The notes under the pieces are model-generated. The model was not told where the DNA came from and did not search any database. It was given only the letters and a program-made list of their open reading frames with translations. The position numbers and the translations under genes were made by a program. Of a stretch of DNA of 64,000 nucleotides, positions 1-13,200 are shown piece by piece (the first letter of the stretch is position 1; each line of letters opens with the position of its first letter). This stretch comes from Phoronis australis (lineage: Eukaryota > Phoronida > Phoronidae): contig NMRA01000012.1 in the NCBI GenBank assembly GCA_002633005.1, forward strand, positions 1,732,179 to 1,796,178. The letters are read 5' to 3'.

Positions 1-420
1 ATTAGTGTCATTACAAACCCGCATTTCCATCAAAGATTCAAATGACTTTCATTTAGACTACTTACCATCAAAAAATTGATGAGAAGTGGATTCCTGGTTT
101 TCAAAAATAAACAATTAGTCATAACGTGAGATCATAGTCAGTGCATAAAATGATCCACATTCCCCATCAGGCTGTGAATTAATTAAAACCCCGGATGTAT
201 TTTAAAGAAGCTTTCTTTTCACCTTGTCAAAAATACACTTTACCCTGCAGTGTGACACTAGCTCATAATTTTGTCAGGGCTTCCAAATTCCGATGCCTGA
301 ATTTATAAATCAAACAAAATTAAGCCGGTACACTGCTGAATAATCTATCCCCTAGCAATAATGTTGACCGGAGAGGCTGCCACTGTGCAAGCATAGTCAG
401 ATTCTGGACGATAGACTATG
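1..420. other. No gene recognised
   Basis: AT-rich sequence without a convincing open reading frame, splice-site pattern or repeat that I can name. Confidence 0.5.
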
Positions 421-740
421 CCTCTGTTGCGAAACGTGCTTCTGGTGAATCATATGAGCCTCTGGTAGCCACTCGCTAACGGCCAATTGCCTATTAGCTG
501 AGTGGTTAGCATGCTTGCCAGTTGCTGGTATATCGGGGTCGCTGGTTCAATTCCCAGGTTGGGTAATCTCGGCATTTACAACAATAGGTAACTTTCTGTA
601 TGGGCACGCTTTAGAGTAATGAGCACGAAAGTGACTTCCCATTGACCCCGATTTGGTAGACAGAAATTCAATTCCTACACAGTGGTTCATGAAAATAAAA
701 GCAGAGGAATAAAGTCCACTGTCATCTCATTCCATTTGTT
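421..740 (+). repeat. tRNA-derived SINE, copy 1
   Basis: The sequence has a tRNA-like pol III promoter. An A-box-like TAGCTGAGTGG lies at 495-505 and a B-box-like GGTTCAATTCC at 544-554, about 40 bases apart as in tRNA genes, followed by GGGTAATCTCGGCA. The same block recurs at 1265-1446 and, as the B-box half only, near 15245. There is no foldable full tRNA and the body continues past the tRNA part, so this is a SINE rather than a tRNA gene. The outer limits are approximate; homology to copy 2 begins about 70 bases upstream of the A box. Confidence 0.65.
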
Positions 741-1264
741 GTTTGGTTAGTTAAAGTTCACTATTTTATTTAAGCTTTTTGACACCTGCTGGAATCGAAA
801 TTCTCCCGCTTTATCAGTGACAGCCACGGGCTTTGTCGCAGATTCATCATAGTGGAAAATGTACGGAACAGGATGTCCTTGTTCATCTCAGTTGGTACTT
901 CAAATGGTCTGCTCTTTTTCGAAAAGCACTGGTACACCTCACTTTACAATAGTGGCGCTTCGTCTGCATGATAATAGCAGGAAAGGTTTTAAAATGCTGT
1001 TCAGACGAGTAGGTTGAAACCTCCCGTCTGGATTACATGTGATCTGTAGGTGGCGCTGAATGCCTGTCCACTAAAGACCTGATCGCCGTCTGGCAGATTA
1101 GTGAATTTCAATATGGCGCGGCTATTTCGAAAGTTAGCTGTTGGCGTAGTAGGCTCCTCGAACGGCACGTTTGGTGGCAGTCATCCTAGACCAGGAGTAG
1201 AGGACACTAATGTGAGACAATCATGTGTTCACTTGCAGGTGCCATGCTTATTCCATAGGAAAGG
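741..1264. other. No gene recognised
   Basis: Unique-looking sequence between two SINE copies. A short stretch near 1048-1060 (GTAGGTGGCGCTGA) resembles a CTCF core, but a single match is weak. Confidence 0.4.
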
Positions 1265-1446
1265 GGAAATGTTGTGATGAGAAACATGCTTACGGTGAAA
1301 CATACTAGTATGGGTCTCTGTTAGACACTCTCTAATAGGAATTTGCCTATTAGCTGAATGGTTAGCACGCTTGCCGATTTTAACAGGGTGGCTGATTTGA
1401 TTCCAAGACCCAAGTCGGGTAATCTCGACAATCACCACACCTTCGT
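1265..1446 (+). repeat. tRNA-derived SINE, copy 2
   Basis: Diverged copy of the element at 421-740. The A-box region TAGCTGAATGG is at 1351-1361, the decayed B box GATTTGATTCC at 1394-1404, and the shared GGGTAATCTCGACA follows. The upstream part (TGTTGTGATGAGAAACATGC) also aligns with copy 1, so the family body extends 5' of the tRNA-like portion. Confidence 0.6.
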
Positions 1447-4400
1447 GGCTGAAGACATCGGCCAAAGCGTCTTACTGCACAGCACTCAGTCGCATGTACC
1501 TATACTGGTTCACATGAGTTAGCTAGCAGCTCCAATGGCTGAAATGCTACAGCTTATTAGCCAGACAGATGAGCAGTCCACAAAGCCTAGGTCAGCTAGT
1601 TGGTGTAATTTTTGCCAGCAGTTTGTTTCCTCTGCCGCCTGGCTACAAAATTGGTAGAGAAAACACCACTTGTCTTGTGGAATAATGGCAGCGGCAGTTT
1701 TTGGGTGACTCAACCCACCAACAAAAGTGACAATTGTAACCCTTCACATGACTGTTTTTTGTTACCAGCAGCGAAAACGCTAGCATTCTCGCTAGTTTGT
1801 GAACGGGCTAACCTACAAAATCCACTTGCGCTGACTGTATGCATTGCCTACTATACAATACAGTCAGACAGTGACTAGGTACACCAACAGGCACCGCGTG
1901 TATAGTAAGTAAAACTCACAATAAATAAGCCCTCGTGGAATCTAGTGAATGTTGGCCGATCATCGATGACTCCGTGGTGTAGCAAAAAAAAAAGAAAGTT
2001 AGACACATGACTTACTAAAGCTCTGATTTCATCAGTCGTTGTCATCCTCTACTTTCCTTCTTCATGTTGTGTGTGGACAACTGACCCATTTCGTTGAGGT
2101 CACCCGTATGTATTGACGCAACTGACATCTACTGAGCAAAGGCAGTCTTCATCAATGAGATAAATATAGCTCACTGGTCTTCACAATGGCTTTCGTACCG
2201 AGGCAGGTGCAGCCAGAGCCAGGGTCATGGCGGGAGGGAGCCGATCCTAGAGTCTGAAAATCGATATATTTCTGTTCATCCAGGCATTTGAAAGTAGTCG
2301 GTGAGCAGGGAGCTCGATCCCTACCCCGGTGCCCTTATGCCCTGACGCTGTGGGGTTTTACCGCCTCAGCTCAACAAGCATTGGACCCATTCATTGGACT
2401 TCAAAAGACAGTAAATCACCGAGCCTACCGAAAACACGATTTCGAGGACATTAAATTTCTTCAAGCGTAATTAGTTAAAGTTCGTAATTACTCATGTAAG
2501 CTCGTGAATCAATTTAATTATCGGGTACAAATGTCTAGCATTAGAACTTTTTAAACTTTCCGCCCACCATCATGATGTAGGCCCATGTCAGGCCTCCACT
2601 GAGATTGCTTCGAACTGCGCCAATCCTATAACTTCTTGGAACAAAATGCCTTACCCAGTCTCGAGATTTCGTTCATCTACTTACGGCCTAAACTCCATAC
2701 GTAATCGAAGTGTCTCCGTATGGGGAACGAATTGTCTGAATCAATCTGTTGCAATGACCTGTCAAAATTAAATAGGCCTACATGGTCTCGACTTTTGTCG
2801 AGAGTGCCAGGACTATGTCCAGTGTGTCCTGTCTTTTGCTATATGTTGGCAATCATCAATTAGAGTTTTGACTATGCTTATTTACATATATAGTTACTTA
2901 AATTCTGTATAGTCTATATTCTTCTATACCTGTCTAGCTGTGAAGTCTACCAAATGACATGCATCTGGAGAATTTCTCGCTTACACTGGTCACCCGACCG
3001 CTCAGATTCCCTTAGCCCCAGACAACTTTTATGATGCCTACTCAACACGCCCTTTGTATTGATGTAGATCTGAGCTAATGAAGCGGAAAAGTAACAGCTA
3101 GCATCACTGTCTCAACAATGGTTGTTGTTAGAAACCCCTATTTGGTTTCCTCTGACATTTGCAGAGTTACAGCTAGCCTGCAACTCTGGAGAGTAGTTTT
3201 AACTTGGTACATTATAAATATTACAAAATTACTAAAAAGGTTAACTTGTGTTTATCTTCACAAAGGGCCACTTCCCAAAGGAACGATATGTCATGTTCAT
3301 ATTGGTTTTCTTTATTTAATTTTTAATGCTTCTGCCCACTTGTTTTTTTTTTACCGGGAACTGGTTGATAACTTTTTATCTAAGTTTTAAATCTGAAGTA
3401 CCAAGACAGTAGTAGATTTTGATCGCCAGCGAAACTTAATTAATTATGTTCATTAATTGTGATCACATCCCTGAACTTCCACATTACAGGTGCACTAAAC
3501 ATTTCATTAAAGTTTAATCTTCATTAGAACTCAAATCATAAAGTATATACAAAAGTGCAAATATGGTGATAACCAAGACTTGAATCTCTGGACAACATGA
3601 TTTTGGTGGCACTGACTATATAACTATTCTAGCTCTGTGCAGTAATAAAAAACTTACAAGTGGGCACACAAGTTTCCTGGTCAAAAATCGGGTTAATCGA
3701 AATTGAAAGAATATTAAAAAAAATGAATCCATGTGATATTGTTAACTCTCATCAGCGTTTGTATATCCACCGAGTTCATCAATACGCGCAGTAGTTTATC
3801 TTCTATCGAATCAATGGTTGTAGTTTTTGGATTATTAATTCATCGATTTTTAAAAATCGAAAAGCGTACTTGGTTGGGTTTTTTTTCAGCTGAATGTCGC
3901 CGTGGTGTTAGTTTTTAACGAAAATTAGTGGTTAATACATTTTGAAAATTCGCCATCAGTGTACAGTCCGAGATGTTTAGAACAGTTTATGGTCGGGTCT
4001 TGCTCGTATCGGGCAATGCGGTCATCACAACTGTACCTGACTCCGTTGCCGCGCTCTCTTTGATCCTGGTAAAAGCCGCTCAGAAGGATGAGCGGTGAAA
4101 ATTCCCGTATATCTTTAGAAATGTGTGACTTCCTTGTACTTCCGTGTAGGCGTAGTTTTCACGGTATGGTATATTTATCGGTACAGCACTCCTGTGCTGT
4201 TTTCTTTTCGCTGTCAGATATCTCACCCACACTGGATTTAAAATAAGTGTTTTACTTCCTTCCTTACTTATTTAATTAATTAATTTACATTTCGAAATAC
4301 CAGCGTAATTTTGTGGTGCCATGATCAATTTACAGTCGTCATTGCGAAAATAAGAATTATGGGCGTTCTTTTTCCCAAGGCCTCTGGGCGGCCGGCTATT

Positions 4401-4700
4401 GCCTGGGGTGTGTGCCCAGGCACGTACCCCCAATAAATTACAGGTCTCAGGATCAGGCGCAGGGCGGGGGCAAGGGGCAGTCGAAGTAGAAAAAGCATTA
4501 CGACAGAATGTCGAAGAAATTTATAAAAAAACATTTGTCAACTACCCCGGTTGACAGCTGGATTTAATCTTTGCGGGGGGTCTGGTCACGGTCAGGGTGC
4601 CCATGGAGTATAGAACGTCTAGATGCCCTTGACTTTGAAGCGTGGTCTTAATCATACATACTAAGAAAAGAATTGAGTTTATTGCAGACACTGCATTTCT
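1447..4700. other. No gene recognised
   Basis: Only short scattered open frames, none resembling a known protein. Nothing supports an exon. Homopolymer runs (for example the A-run near 1983 and T-run near 3343) are the only simple repeats seen. Confidence 0.4.
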
Positions 4701-5822
4701 GCAGGGGCATGGTCGGCGCACCATATAGGGGACTGGCGGCCCTATAGCCCACCCCCGGCACTCTTTTCAGAGCTGTGCCGCCCATGAGGGATCCCTCTGT
4801 TTAGTTATAGGAATAATACAGTCATCTGTTGCTCTCTTTCTTCATTCGTTTTTCTTTTTCTTTGAAATTGTATACCACTTCATATAATCTCACGCCGGAT
4901 GTACAGTAGGGGGCCAGATGAGCATCAACTATTGTTCATTTCCTGTTTTTTGAAATTATATCACATTCTTTCATATTTATAGGGACCCCACAACTTAAAA
5001 GTGGCCTGTTGAACAGTTGGCAAAGACAATGATTTTGCTGTTTTATCCTTTCTTCTGAATGGGCATCGTACGCACGAAGTGCTCAATTAAGTATTGTGCG
5101 TTTCCGTTGTGCCGTTGATAATAGAGCCCGCCATCAAGTTTCACAATGACGTCAACCACTGCATAACAATTGAAAAGCACAAGTAGACATTAGTAGTTGT
5201 GACTTAATTCAATTTTGAATTGATCAATTTGAGAAGACAGATCTGGTCTCAGGTGATTCCCATCAGCTAAGCTTATAGAACAGTTCTAACCATCGCCATC
5301 GAACAAAATGCAGCGAGGTAATCGTGATTTGGAAATTAGCAGGCTTTTGAGAAGGCTAAACTATGCATTCTTGCGTGACGCTGTTTGAGCTAAAATAGCT
5401 AAAAAAACGAAGTCGTCGACCTCTTAATAAACTTTTCTTCTTAGTTCATAACATGGGCTTTAGGTAGGGTACAAGTGTAGGCGCTGTTGTCTTCTGCCGA
5501 TTAGTTCGCGATGACCTCCAAAGTGTACCAAATTGCGTTCAGGCTGTGCTTGCGTTATGTACCACGTTCTTCTTATCCATAAATAATAAGCGATGTAGGT
5601 TTTCTAAATAAGAATATTTTTATAGTGTCAATAGTCTGAACATTTGTATGGATAAAATGTAAACAAGTAATAACGGTAAATTGGAGCTGGTTCCTTGTCA
5701 CTATTGCCATATCATTTCATGTATGAGCAGATGCTGACATAGTCAGTTGACAGAAGGCAACACTCCCCAAAATATCATTACACCCTCTTTAATGCATGGG
5801 CAGCGCAGCACTGAAATAAGGG

Positions 5823-5860
5823 GGCGCACCATAGGGGGCTATAGCCCCCTATGGTGCGCC
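5823..5860. repeat. Perfect 38-bp palindrome
   Basis: A perfect 19+19 inverted repeat with no spacer; each arm reads GGCGCACCATAGGGGGCTA. A related, imperfect version (GGCGCACCATATAGGGGACT followed by GGCCCTATAGCCC) lies at about 4713-4750. The two probably derive from the ends of a short inverted-repeat DNA element. Confidence 0.75.
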
Positions 5861-6932
5861 ACCCATGTAATGTGGCAGTATTTACTATACTGTACTGCGC
5901 GTCAGCAAGGACATTTGTCTCACAGTTGCATACTGTTGCAGCGCTAAATATTATTATACAATGCAGTCCGTAGCCAACATTGAGCGGGTGTGGTTCGAAT
6001 TTCTACAACGGTATATTTTTGATATTTTGCAAACGTCGCTACTGTTCAAGTTTTCGGTAAGACCTTTGACGCAGCTTAATTAGGGGGAAGGAAAATCTCA
6101 TTATACACGACGATGACTCTCAGCTCTATGTTCCTTAGATGAGACAGAACTTGTAATACCAGACGAGGATTCTGTAACGGTAGCGCTCGTAAAAAACGGG
6201 ACACAAATTCGGATATAATGTGGTCCAGCAAGAGAACGTTCTCGCGTTACCTCCTGCCAAAATTTCAAATCAGGCATGCTTAAATGCGCGATTACGCCAT
6301 ATACTCGGGGCGGAAATATGAAGTTAAGTCGGAGAATGACTTGACGAAATTGTGTATAGTGCTTGTATTTTTGAGCGTTACTAAAGTTTCTTACACCGCT
6401 GGAAATAGGAACAGCCCACTAAGATTCACTTCTCTGAAGGTTCACTGCTCAGAAAATATTTAAACTTTCGGACTCGGGTGAAATTTTAATACTTTTACAT
6501 GCAAAAATAAACGATACTTAGGTTATTAAATGCACCTATCTTGAAAAAAAACGCCCGAGTACTGAAACACTGTTTGGAATTCATGTACGTAGACAGTGAC
6601 CACCGTCTAGATGGCCAGGTACAACCAGGAGACGGTGGTTACCGACTGGCTAATGTGCACGTGAAATTGCCCGCATGTCTTAACACGGAAAAATGGGGCG
6701 CATTTGCATTTTTACTATAAAATACGAATGTTAATGAATTATCAACCACGACATATTCATCAAATGCATGTCAACATCTCATTGCAGCGCGACTGAAAAG
6801 TTTGGGGCCGCTGTGCCTCAACCTCACCCTAGGAACCACGCACATGACCGGGCCGAAACTAAAAGTAGATAATGGGCCACCCTGTCCCTGCCAGTCTTCA
6901 CGAAGTCAGTCTTCTTAAATTTAAAACCGCCG
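5861..6932. other. No gene recognised
   Basis: AT-rich sequence up to the assembly gap with no gene-like frame. Confidence 0.4.
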
Positions 6933-7075
6933 NNNNNNNNNNNNNNNNNNNNNNNNNNNNNNNNNNNNNNNNNNNNNNNNNNNNNNNNNNNNNNNNNNNN
7001 NNNNNNNNNNNNNNNNNNNNNNNNNNNNNNNNNNNNNNNNNNNNNNNNNNNNNNNNNNNNNNNNNNNNNNNNNNN
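6933..7075. other. Assembly gap (143 n)
   Basis: Run of n. The sequence resumes with a C-rich tract and ATCCGCCACTG (about 7100-7110). That string matches the right end of the inverted-repeat element at 49722-50043, so the gap probably hides most of a second copy. Confidence 0.95.
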
Positions 7076-7112
7076 CCCCCTCCCTTACGGTATCCTAGAT
7101 CCGCCACTGCCC

Positions 7113-9400
7113 GGACCCCCGAGCTGTTGTCCCTGGCATGCTTGAAAAGGGTTGGGAGCAGACAATCAGAGTAGTGAACTGTGGAGTTCTGGATTTCTAA
7201 ATTAGGGAAATTCGGAGTAGTTAATTTTCGAAGGCAGTATCGAACCTTCGGAGTAGTGGACCTTGACGGAGTAGTGAACCTTCGGAACAGTGACGTATAA
7301 CCTTGGAAATGTTTCCCATAATGTTTGTTGCTAGTATAAGTCTGCGGCTGCGGGGTTCGTTGTGCAACATTGACACTGATTGACAAGAGAAGACTTTCTT
7401 CGTTGACGAAAGTTGAGGTCTAGACCTACTTTTCCCTAACAAAATGAGTAGTTTTTGAGCACGACGGAGGACTGTGAACTTACAGTCAGCATGTACTGAA
7501 TTTAAAAGAAACGCACACACGTGATGTACACGGATGAGTCAATCCACCAATCCGGTCACAACCAAAGTGGACAATGGATGAACAATATAATTATTTGCAT
7601 ATTCGACGATCACTTTCAATTCAAAATTTGAAAATGCCTGCACTTAACCGTGCCATGCTAGCAATTAAACCAAATTAACAGGAGCCACCACGTGCGTTCA
7701 ATGCTGATAAATAACATAAAGCCTCCTCTTATCGTCTGCTTGATCCTGTCCTCTACACAAACACCACTCGGGCAAAGTTGGCCGGGTACGGCCCGACACC
7801 ACATGACTAAGCGCTTTGAATCAGAGATTAAAAAATGGACGATCGCCGCACGCAAATAAAAAGTTCATGTTCAATCATCGTTTCGTCCATTCATTGGACA
7901 TCATCAGGATAATTATTTACAAAGGACAGCAAGTGCCAAAATACAGTTATCATTGTGGTTAGTACTACCAGCAGCTGCAACAATTTTGTTGTTGTCCACC
8001 TACATTCTTATATAAAAATATCTTTCAACGGAAATGCGGGGGGAGGAGAGCTTGATCGAACCCTCCGAACCTCCCCTGGCTAAGGGCCTGCAATGACAAT
8101 AAAATTGATTTGAATGCCATTCTAATGCCAGTTAAGTTGCATTGTGAATTGGTAATACAAAAAATTGCAAAGCAGAGAAAGGCACACTGAATAGTTCTTC
8201 ACTTGTCCGATTCCGCCGCTGGCAGAAGTGCATAAGCAATACGGTTTCCACCGCCCCAAAAAGGAGAGTTAGGCTGTAAGAAGTTGGGGTGACTTCAACT
8301 ATTTACTACAAGTTAAGCATACACTGTTTGTAAAACCTGAAGAGCCATCTTTCAAAAACAATTGCTTTGCTTAATGTATTGACATGAACCTTTTGTTTTC
8401 TCATTTTTTTTAACAGGGCAGTTTAGAGCTCTTAATACCACATAATGAAACCATGGCACAAAAGAAGTTCATTAACCCACCACTAAGTTGATTGGGTCTA
8501 CTTTGAAGTTTGCGATTTCAGATTGACCTAATTAGCACAGTTCAAGACTTTATAATAGGTGTACATGACACAGCATCAGTCACCAGTAAACATTACAGCA
8601 TCAGTGTCGCATTGTGCTTAGTGTCCAAGTTACTGCTGCATCTACTGAATCTTCTGCTGTCATCCCAAAAAACACTGATTTCTGTAGCCTCAAATAATTT
8701 TTGCCACTTGCGGTGCATTTGTTTTCGAATGGTCACTTACATTTATTCTCAATACTGCTAGTTTTGAAGAATAATTTGTCATGTGATTACGTGAAGATGG
8801 CTGAGGACATGAGGACAAGCCGTGCTGAGCAGTCACAGCAACCAATAAAACACGCAAGCCATGCAGAAGTTGCTGCGTCATGTGTGGCAAGCATTAAACA
8901 AAATTTAGACCTGGGTAAAGGTTATTGCATCTTTTTGGTAATCTATCAAGCCAAAGTTCAACAATACTATCAATGATTTCTTGACAACACAAAATATTAT
9001 TTTCAGAATGACCAATTTCTAACCTGTACAACATCTGCATTGTTTTATCGGGATAAAGCAATTAACACAAAGGCTTGCGTCCCAACACTTTCAAACTTCA
9101 AACAACAAATAAAGTTTGCGTTCTCCACAAAATTTCTTCCTTCTCAAGACTTCTGTTTTTGCACACGTCTTGGCTGCCATATAAAACTATGCAACAGCAC
9201 TGAACAGTCAAAATAAGTAACAAAATTAAACAGCACTAGCAACAAAACAGTAAATTAAGTATTACCTGAAATTAAAGCGACTATAACCCAGCATTCCATT
9301 CAAGAAGCACACTTTTGACTATGACCACATACCCTTATAAAATAGGTCTCAAATTATTCTTCACGCGGATGACACGCGACTTCTGGGTATGCAACGAGCT
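7113..9400. other. No gene recognised
   Basis: No convincing coding sequence. The far right may include the 3' end of VPS37 transcripts, which come from the minus strand. Confidence 0.4.
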
Positions 9401-9412
9401 CGCTGACAGTTC

Positions 9413-9418
9413 TTTATT
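9413..9418 (-). terminator. Candidate poly(A) signal of VPS37
   Basis: TTTATT on the plus strand is AATAAA on the minus strand. It lies about 620 bases beyond the VPS37 stop codon, a normal 3' UTR length. Other hexamers exist further downstream (near 8750), so the choice is uncertain. Confidence 0.3.
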
Positions 9419-10037
9419 CCTCCACACTCGGTGACAAGCCAACTTGCAGAGTCAAGTCTCAAGCAATAATGAGTAGTAGATTCTTTCAGAGCCCTGAAAT
9501 CCACTCCAATAGGGCCATCCTGGATACAACTCTCCTTTGTTAAGGAGGTAAGAAAGCCCGCTGCTTTCACGACTTAATTTGTGGAATGTCAGGCACATTT
9601 TCACACAGGTCATGTCAGGTTGAGGTGTATTCCCAATTTCAACTGTTTAAAAAGTACCCGAATTGAAAGGTATCTTCAAGAAAGGGGATTCTGTTCAGTT
9701 CAAAATTAACCAGACGAACTTGCTTCATCCACTTGCTCTGCATTTTCTTATCTTTGATCAGAGTACAAAAAGTTCCCAAAGCCAGGTGTCCTAACATTGG
9801 ACAACAAATAATCGAATCTGAGTCCCCAGATAAGTCGAAGACATTGGCAAACAGATGCCCATGACATCAATGTATCTGTGGCAAAAAATAAAACTTGCAA
9901 AATCCTGTCTAGTATCAATTCCTAACAATATCAAACCATTCAAAAATGGTGAAAACAAAAAGATTTAATGACGTATACAAACAAACCACTTCTTCATTGT
10001 TGTGATATCATAAATATAAATGAAAATCCAGTCCCAG

Positions 10038-10232
10038 TCAGTACTGTGGGGTGCCCGACATTCTTGTTGAATGTCCATACTGATGGCGCCCATGGGCTTG
10101 ATGATTACGCAGCAGTTCTGTCATTTTTTCAACTTTAATCTTCTGCAAGTGAGCTAGAGTCTTTTTCTCAATGAAATCACTGAGAAATGAATCAACTTCT
10201 CGTTTTCCTTCTAGGAATTCTTCAGCCATTTT
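10038..10232 (-). CDS. VPS37: VPS37 last coding exon
   Basis: The acceptor TTTTTTCAG is followed by 64 codons and TGA at 10040-10038. It encodes the C-terminal helix KMAEEFLEGKREVDSFLSDF and a short basic tail. Confidence 0.92.
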   Translation of the reverse strand, partial: KMAEEFLEGKREVDSFLSDFIEKKTLAHLQKIKVEKMTELLRNHQAHGRHQYGHSTRMSGTPQY

Positions 10233-13200
10233 CTGAAAAAAGAAACACAATTATCTATATTATGTAACAAATCATTGACCATTGAAGATGCTATTAGCAA
10301 TAATATAATGTAGAGACAACCTTTCAATAACGTTGGTATCTTGCAATTTGGTCCAGATCATGCAAGTCCTATGTGCTATTATTACAAGAAGAGATTTCCT
10401 CTGCATTCACTTACAAGTGATTTGCATAAGTGAACGCACATACAGGTAGTTTTCAAAATAAACAGGTGTGGACAGCATTGAAATTTGACAAAGTTTCGGA
10501 GTACAAAAATGCATCAACAAATACATTTCTTTTCGATTAGAATACTTTTTAATTCTGGCTAAATCTGGGCAAAATCTCGACAGGTGTTGCGCTACACATG
10601 TGGTCAAAAGTGATTCCCAAAATGCATCAAATTATAATAGTACATACGGTATTACCAAACATTTTGCACACAAGATTCTTAAGGTACGTGCCATCTGATC
10701 ACACTGAAGTAAAATCTCACCTGTCCACCAAAAACACAAATCATAAATAAAGTTACACATTCCCAAGTTATCAGCGCTGTCACCAGATGTTTTCCAGCTG
10801 ACAATCACCCCTACTATGCATTTGAAAAACGACAGCAGCAGCGCTACATCATTGAGATTTACAGGAATTAAAATTCCCAAATTCCCATACCTCCGATTCT
10901 TCCTCTGTTTCCGCTGCTTTTGTCTGAAGAAGGGCATGAACTGTACCCAAGGACACATTAGACGAAAGGATATCTGAAAGAGAACAACAGAAAATTTAAA
11001 AGGGCAATAAATCCAAGCTTTCTGCCAAAAACCAAATTTTGATTTAATAGGTCACTTACCGATATAAAACCAATGTCATATAGAAAACCAATATCATCTA
11101 CTAGGTACTTACAAGGAGGAGGAATGATTTTCAGTTAGCAACTTTCTCTTAAGTTAATTGTTATGGTGGGTTAGTTTCAGTTGCCACGGCAATGTGGCCG
11201 TCAGGAACTCCAAAGTACAGTTATTATTACAATAACGAATTTCAATTATTTTACAATAAAACGAAAAAATTTAAAAATGTGATAATGTTTTGGAAGAGCA
11301 AATTCACTTGCCTGCGAAGAAAGCTGACGCTTTTAACTACAAAGCATGGCTTTTCCCAACTTTACCAAAAAGTAAGGTAACTGTCATGCAAGTATGCACA
11401 GAAATCCATGGAATTTTAAAACTGCCTTTCTCAGGAGTAAGGTTATGTACCTGACTACTCCTGCATTAGTGATACTCTTTGGGTATGCCATTTGCACACA
11501 TTTCTATATGAATATAAGAATTGGTGCATTTTTACCCCACAGGCACAGGAAAGTGGTATGTCGCAACACCAAGAGCTTTAGGCTACATCGGTGTTATGTA
11601 GCACCTCAAATCATTGCCCTACCAGGTTCAGGTTTTGCACTATAGCTACCATAAGACAGTATTTTGAAAAATTGCAGGCATTCCCAACAATGTTAGGAGA
11701 CCTTGATAAAGGCAATTTTAACAATTATTTTTGTTCAAACATGGTGAGATGATCGTAATTCACAAGATAAAACGCCACAGCAGGCTAACCGTCCTACCAC
11801 CCATCACTAATATTAAATATGATAAAACCAATCTAACTTATAATAAGTTAACAAACCTAATTTCTGTTTATTTGCATCAAACTCTGCCTTCTTCTGAGCT
11901 GCGATTTCATACGACTGCCCCAACTTTTCCTTGGCTTCCTCCAGGATTGGCTGACGGCTGAGATTAAATTCAGCTAAACTTTTGTTGCTGGCCATCAACA
12001 TCTCCTTGTCTACTTGAAAATTCTTGACCTGAAAATGAAAAGCATCAAGCTTTATGACTGAACAACTTAATAAATATATGTAATTCTGTAACCGGATTTG
12101 ATGTTAGTCACATTATTATAGCCTAATCAGGCAGCATCCAATGCGTTCTCACATTGACAACAAAAAAAGAGTGCAGGTGGCCTGATGCCTTTTGCGTTAC
12201 ATCAGGCGTGTTTAGGCCACAAGGCCGAGTCCATTACACTAATCACCTGATTATGACTCATGGGGATGCGACATCATCGGATTTTTCATCCAAGGGTTAA
12301 ATCTTCCAATCCGCCTGTTTGTTTCAGAAAGACAGAAAGACCGTTAAACCTGTATGAACAATCAATGTTAACCAAGCGGGTTATGTGTCCATCAAGTAGA
12401 AAATTACAGTGTCTATTGTAGGCAGGGTAAATCCCAACCAGATGTTGAGTAGTCGTAGCCTCCAAGCCACAGTTTGGACAAAATGAACATGCCATGTGGC
12501 CTGTGATGTTACGGTGCCGAGCTAAGTTGCAGTGTCCAGTAATAACCTGGATCAGCTGCCTTATAACAAGCCTATCTAAACATAACAGTTTCCTTGAACC
12601 TTTTGGTTCAACAGGACTTGAAAAATGTTGTTTAGTTTGTCTGCAGGCAGAGAGCTTTCTCCATGCATCCACGGATAGTTTGCGCACCCAGTGTCTTACC
12701 TTTGCTTTGCAGCACCTATAAGCAACTGGTATACAAGGTTCAGGTACAAAATAGACTACACTCGCTCGTTCTTTTGCAAGATTGTCAGCAGCTTTGTTAC
12801 CATCAATCCCAACATGGGCTTTAACCCAGTTTACATGAACAGTTCTACTAGCTGGTAGGTGGTTAAGCTCGTTTACACAGGCCAGGACGCAATGGGAGTT
12901 TATCTTGGGGTTAAGTTAGAGCTTTATAGCTGCTGGGCTGTCTGAGAGTTTGAAGAGTTCCTTGTTACCAAGGGCTTTTTCATGCTCCCTTGCCAGTTGG
13001 GCAGCCTGGTGAATGGCGACAATTTCAGCGTGAAAGACTGTAACGGTGTTACCCAGTGAGATCCAACTTTCTTTGTCGTCACCTGCAGGGTCTGGAAAGT
13101 AGATTCCTGATCCCGACTGTCCGTTGTCAAGTTTAGAGCCATCAGTGTAACAAACGGACTGTTGGTCATTGTAATCAATGATTTCGTGACCATCTCTGTG

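Noticed and set aside
495-560. tRNA gene
   Set aside because: A and B boxes are present, but there is no complete cloverleaf or acceptor pairing, and the block recurs with a longer body, so it is a SINE.
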